A stretch of DNA of 64,000 bases from Mytilus californianus (Eukaryota; Mollusca; Bivalvia; Mytilida; Mytilidae), in assembly GCF_021869535.1 (NCBI RefSeq), contig NW_026262668.1:136139635-136203634 (forward strand), written 5' to 3'. The position numbers were made by a program, and so were the translations under genes. Each line of letters opens with the position of its first letter. Position 1 is the first letter of the stretch. The notes beneath the pieces are model-generated. The model saw nothing but the letters and a program-made list of their open reading frames with translations. It did no database searches and was not told the origin of the DNA. Shown in pieces: positions 60,140 through 64,000 of this stretch.

Positions 60140-60234
60140 AGCCATAACCTAAGCTAAATTACCCAACTAAATACAGATAAAACTTACCATTCCTAAAAAC
60201 ATATCATTTATGTTACAGAATAATTGGTTTTTAG

Positions 60235-60654
60235 TAGTGATATCAACTAGCACTGATCAAGTACTCAAGTATTGCTCGGTAGTAAAGAGTGTCAAATACG
60301 CCTTCTTATCATAAAATTAATTTTCTTGAGAACTTTCTGAGAGAATTATATAGACACCTGTCAAATTTCTGCATTTTCCAGTACATTTCCTATGTTTCAA
60401 GGCTTTTTATTATGTCACAGTAAGAACAGATTGATCAATGACATCATTTACACTGATTGACCATGGGTTTTGTGGTGTAACTCATTCATAAAAAACAACT
60501 GGAGATGGGGCAGTAGGATTCACTTATTAATCATGGCTAAAGTAAGTATGGTTGTGCTCAATTGTCATTTAAAATGCCTCTAAATCTAATCCTCAGTGAA
60601 TGGGAAAACCAACAAGTACTCAATTAGTTATTCTTTACCAAGTTGACATCCCTA
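60235..60654. mobile_element. older copy of the TAGGGATGTCAAC hAT MITE
   Basis: Left TAGTGATATCAACTAGCACT, GTACTCAAGTATTGCTCGGT, then AAGAGTGTCAAATAC. Right ACCAAGTTGACATCCCTA. Same termini and subterminal sequence as 30,905-31,709, more diverged, with flanks GTTTTTAG / ATTTTCAT no longer identical. Confidence 0.75.
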
Positions 60655-61170
60655 ATTTTCATTGTTGTTTGTCTTCCCTTTTCAAGATATTAAAATATTC
60701 TCTTCTGAAATCTTTGAGTTGTTTAAAAATTATGTTGACTTTACCGGACAAGCAACAAATATGGCCACTGTTTCTGTAAATAGTATATAATATTGTAAAA
60801 TCTGCAACATTGTAGGTTATTTAATGAAATAATGCTGATTTTGAAGTTTACTGTTACTTATATTAATAAGATGATGCAAATAAATTGTTGATTTCAAAGT
60901 GAAAAACTTTTATTTGCATGACTGTTTTTTATAAAAAATGGCCATGAATCGTTTGTAGGGCAACTTTTATGAAGCTTCTGTACTTTGTAATCACTTTTTT
61001 ACAGTTATAAAGATCATAAGAATTTCAACAGGTTTTTTTTTTTTTAGCCAATGTTCTGTATGTAATTTTACAATTAGTAGGAATAACATACGACAAGTCA
61101 CATATCACATGAATTTTCTGCTCAGTATTTAGTCATCCTTTTGAATTTTATTGGATTTGGCCCAATTTAT
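60655..61170. other. AT-rich, nothing recognised
   Basis: No supported feature except the T-run acceptor-like site at 61,033-61,047. Confidence 0.35.
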
Positions 61171-61176
61171 CAACTT

Positions 61177-61600
61177 TTTATACGACCGCAAAAAATTTTT
61201 GCGGTCGTATATTGGTATGACGTTGGCGTCGTTGTCGTCCGGCGTCGACATCCGGCGTCGTCGTCCGAAGACGCATTGGTTTTCGCACTCTAAGTGAATG
61301 GATCTCTTTGAAATTTTACCATAAGGTTCAATACCACAAAAGGAAGGTGGGGATTGATTTTGGGGGTTATGGTACCAACAGTTAAGGAATTAGGGGCCAA
61401 AAAGGGGCAAAAAATAAGCATTTTCTAGTTTCCAGACAATAACTTGTGGAACGGTGTATGGATCTCTCTGAAATTATACTACAAGTTTCCATACCACAAA
61501 GGGATGGTTAGGATTTGTTTTAGGGGGTTATGGCTCAAACCGTTTAGGAAATAGGGGCAAAAAAGGGGGAAAAACAAGGTTGTCCTGGTTAATGGACAAA
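61177..61600 (+). mobile_element. pearl-like element head with two core units
   Basis: Best head copy: TTTATACGACCGCAAAAAAT, TTTTGCGGTCGTATATTGGT (perfect palindrome CGACCGCAAAA/TTTTGCGGTCG), GTCGTTGTCGTCCGG, TTTTCGCACTCTAAGTGAAT, then two core units. Confidence 0.8.
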
Positions 61601-61611
61601 TACTTTAGTAC

Positions 61612-61800
61612 AAAACATAATTTAAAGCAGTGTAAGGGAGATAAATCAAATACATCATTGAAATTATCTCCCTTACACTGCTTTTAAATTATGTATAAAG
61701 TAATGATTAATGAACAATTAAGATAATTTAAAACAGTGTAAGGGAGGTAATCCAAATACAACGTTTTGGTTACTTCCCTTACACTGCTTTTAAATTATGT
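61612..61800. repeat. two tandem hairpins (AAAGCAGTGTAAGGGAG arms)
   Basis: AAAGCAGTGTAAGGGAGATA with TTATCTCCCTTACACTGCTT, then AAAACAGTGTAAGGGAGGTA with TTACTTCCCTTACACTGCTT, each followed by TTAAATTATGT(A/T)TAAAG. Same hairpin as at 15,818-15,892. Confidence 0.85.
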
Positions 61801-62269
61801 TTAAAGAAATGCATATTTATAAAGGAAGACCAGTAAAAATATCTGCAAATGTTGCATCTTTTTTTTTTACAAAAAAATCCATATGAAAGATTTGACACTA
61901 TATTTTAAATTCTATTATAAAATAGATTAAGTTAGTACTATGGTAAATTTAAATGGGTAATTATGGTTGCAAACTCCATTGGAAATTTGAATTGAGATTA
62001 TGACCATATCTTGAGGGAAAGAATTTTTTTGGGGGGAAAAAAAGGGGGGGGGGGGGTAAAAAGAAATTGTGGGGGGTCAATTTTTTCTCATTTCAGATTT
62101 CAGAAATTAAAAAGAATTATTCTTCAAATATTATTTTTTTTTCAAATTTCAAATATTGAAAAATTTCAAGAAGTAATCTTTAATTGCACAGTATGGCGCA
62201 TTAGATTTGTAAAATCTTTGACCACATTTATTTATTTGTTATGCCGAATCTTACCGTGTATTTAGATTT

Positions 62270-63345
62270 TTAATTTTGGGTCCAGTTTTCAAATTGGTCT
62301 ACATTAAGGTCCAAAGGGTCCAAAATTAAACTTTTGTTTGATTTTAACAAAAATTGAATATATGGGGTTCTTTGATATGCTGAATCTAAACATGTATTTA
62401 GATTTTAGATTTTTGGCCCAGTTTTCAAGTTGGTCCAAATTGGGGTCCATTATTAAACTTTGTTTGATTTCAACAAAAATTGAATATATGGGGTTCTTTG
62501 ATATGCTGAATCTAACCATGTATTTAGATTTTTTATTTGTGGACCCCGCTATCAAATTGGTTCATATTGAGGTCAAAAGGGTCCAAAATTAAACTTCGTT
62601 TGATTTCATCAAAAATTGAATTATTGGGGTTCTTTGATATGCCAAATTTAACCGTGTATTTAGATTTTTAATTTTGGGTCCTGTTTTTTAAATTGGTCTA
62701 CATTAAGGTCCAAAGGGTCCAAAATTAAACTTAGTTTGATTTTAACAAAAATTGAATTCTTGGGGTTCTTTGATATGCTGAATCTAAACATGTATTTAGA
62801 TTTTAGATTTTTGGCCCAGTTTTCAAGTTGGTCCAAATTGGGGTCCAAAATTAAACTTTGTTTGATTTCAACAAAAATTGAATATATGGGGTTCTTTGAT
62901 ATGCTGAATCTAACCATGTATTTAGATTTTTTATTTGTGGTCCCCGCTATCAAATTGGTTCATATTGAGGTCAAAAGGTCCAAAATTAAACTTCGTTTGA
63001 TTTCATCAAAAATTGAATTATTGGGGTTCTTTGATATGCCAAATCTAACCGTGTATTTAGGTTTTTAATTTTGGGTCCTGTTTTTTAAATTGGTCTACAT
63101 TAAGGTCCAAAGGGTCCAAAATTAAACTTAGTTTGATTTTAACAAAAATTGAATATATGGGGTTCTTTGATATGCTGAATCTAAACATGTATTTAGATTT
63201 TAGATTTTTGGCCCAGTTTTAAAGTTGGTCCAAATTGGGGTCCAAAATTAAACTTTGTTTGATTTCAACAAAAATTGAATATATGGGGTTCTTTGATATG
63301 CTGAATCTAACCATGTATTTTGATTTTGGACATTGGACCATAATA
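62270..63345 (+). repeat. ~132-bp tandem repeat with 397-bp higher-order unit
   Basis: About eight monomers with AAATTAAACTTxGTTTGATT, AAAAATTGAATATATGGGGT, TCTTTGATATGCTGAATCTA. Three monomer types (marked by AACCGTG, AAACATG and AACCATG) repeat in order, giving a period of 397 bp (for example 62,601 and 62,998). Short open frames on both strands across it are repeat artefacts. Confidence 0.88.
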
Positions 63346-63545
63346 GGTAAATTAAAAAAATTCAAGTTCTTAGACCACATTCTTTCTGTGTCAGAAACCT
63401 ATGCTGTGTCAAATATTTAATCACAATCCAAATTCAGAGCTGTATCAAGCTTGAATGTTGTGTCCATACTTGCCCCAACTGTTCAGGGTTCGACCTCTGC
63501 AGTCGTATCAAGCTGCGCCCAGCGAAGCATTTTATTCTTATTGTA
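63345..63545 (+). repeat. dispersed repeat end (GACCGCAGAGGTCG family), copy 3
   Basis: AATCCAAATTCAGAGCTGTA, TCAAGCTTGAATGTTGTGTC, CAACTGTTCAGGGTTCGACC, TGCAGTCGTATCAAGCTGCG. Reverse complement of the 54,436-54,640 sequence. Here it follows a tandem array, suggesting the two form one element. Confidence 0.75.
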
Positions 63546-63599
63546 ACCCTTGGACGTAAGACTATTAAGCTTGATAATGTTGTGTTGTTCCATGTAAGC

Positions 63600-63960
63600 A
63601 ATTTTTATATGACTGCAAAATTTGTGTGGACGTATAATGGTATGATTTTGTCAATGTCCAAAGACATTTGGTTTGCAGACAATAACTTGAGTATAGGTGT
63701 ATGGATCTCTATGAAATTGTACCACAAGGTTTCATACCACAAAAGGAAGGTTGGGATTGATTTTGGGGGTTATTGTCCTAACTGTTTAGAAATAAGGGGC
63801 CATAGACAATAACTTGAGTATAAGTCTATGGATTTCTATGAAATTGTACCACAAGGTTCCATACCAAAAGAAGGAAGGTTAGGATTGATTTTGGGGGTTA
63901 TGGCCCTAACTGTTTAGGAAAAAGGGGCCATAAACAATACTTTTTTAATACTTTGTATAA
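63600..63960 (+). repeat. diverged pearl-like head and two core units
   Basis: TTATATGACTGCAAAATTTG, GACGTATAATGGTATGATTT, then units with GTGTATGGATCTCTATGAAA and GGTTGGGATTGATTTTGGGG. Confidence 0.7.
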
Positions 63961-64000
63961 ATTGCTTATTTCTTGACCAATTTCAATGGGGTTTAATTCA

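Noticed and set aside
1-64000. tRNA, rRNA or snRNA genes
   Set aside because: I looked for the GGTTCGA-type B box and conserved rRNA cores. GGTTCGACC-like hits (54,470, 63,487) lie in dispersed repeats without a fitting A box or cloverleaf.

Overview
The window is AT-rich eukaryotic DNA, very probably from a marine mussel (Mytilus-type bivalve). The evidence is long introns with GT-AG boundaries, a dense layer of dispersed repeats of kinds I associate with bivalve genomes (a palindrome followed by a GTCC- or GTC-rich run, pearl-like elements with about 160 bp core repeats, elements opening with AGCTCACCTGG), many non-autonomous DNA transposons, and no operon structure. There are no rRNA genes, CRISPR arrays or convincing tRNA genes.

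One gene fills most of the window. On the + strand, 18 coding exons from 11,725 to 60,003 join in a consistent reading frame into a protein of at least 1,996 residues. Exons 4-8 and 12-18 align with what I remember of little elongation complex subunit 2 (ICE2/NARG2), including the C-terminal NARG2_C region in exons 13-18. The protein is about twice the vertebrate length, mainly because of a 3.26 kb exon 8 holding a disordered, Ser/acidic-rich region with 33 tandem 7-residue repeats. The last coding exon is uncertain. At the left edge, on the - strand and head-to-head with ICE2, lie three exons (5,627-5,759; 1,400-1,522; 989-1,101) of a partial gene with a cyclic-nucleotide-binding-like domain. 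The gene leaves the window on the left.

The most unusual signal is a set of tandem arrays made from the ICE2 gene's own exon-intron junctions. The 5' splice sites of exons 4, 5, 6, 7, 17 and 18 and the 3' splice site of exon 17 are each amplified in tandem (2 to about 24 copies, units of 20-77 bp), always extending into the intron. The genuine exon is the outermost copy. The same pattern, as two copies, occurs at an acceptor of the neighbouring cyclic-nucleotide-binding gene. Other introns hold minisatellites with no visible exon origin.

The rest is mobile DNA, much of it nested: a CACTA-type element with TGT target duplications (6,760-8,736); a MULE remnant inside another element (9.3-11.3 kb); a hAT element with a decayed transposase, itself holding a TTA-flanked PIF/Harbinger-like MITE (28,703-30,142); a second hAT MITE family with a perfect 8 bp duplication (30,905-31,709) and an older copy (60,235-60,654); pearl-like tandem repeats (16.9-20.0 kb, 54.75-56.05 kb, 61.2-61.6 kb); a LINE 3' end (45.2-46.0 kb); and a decayed THAP/DDE transposase (57.5-59.2 kb). 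Several DNA elements share dense arrays of a short motif, inverted at the two ends.
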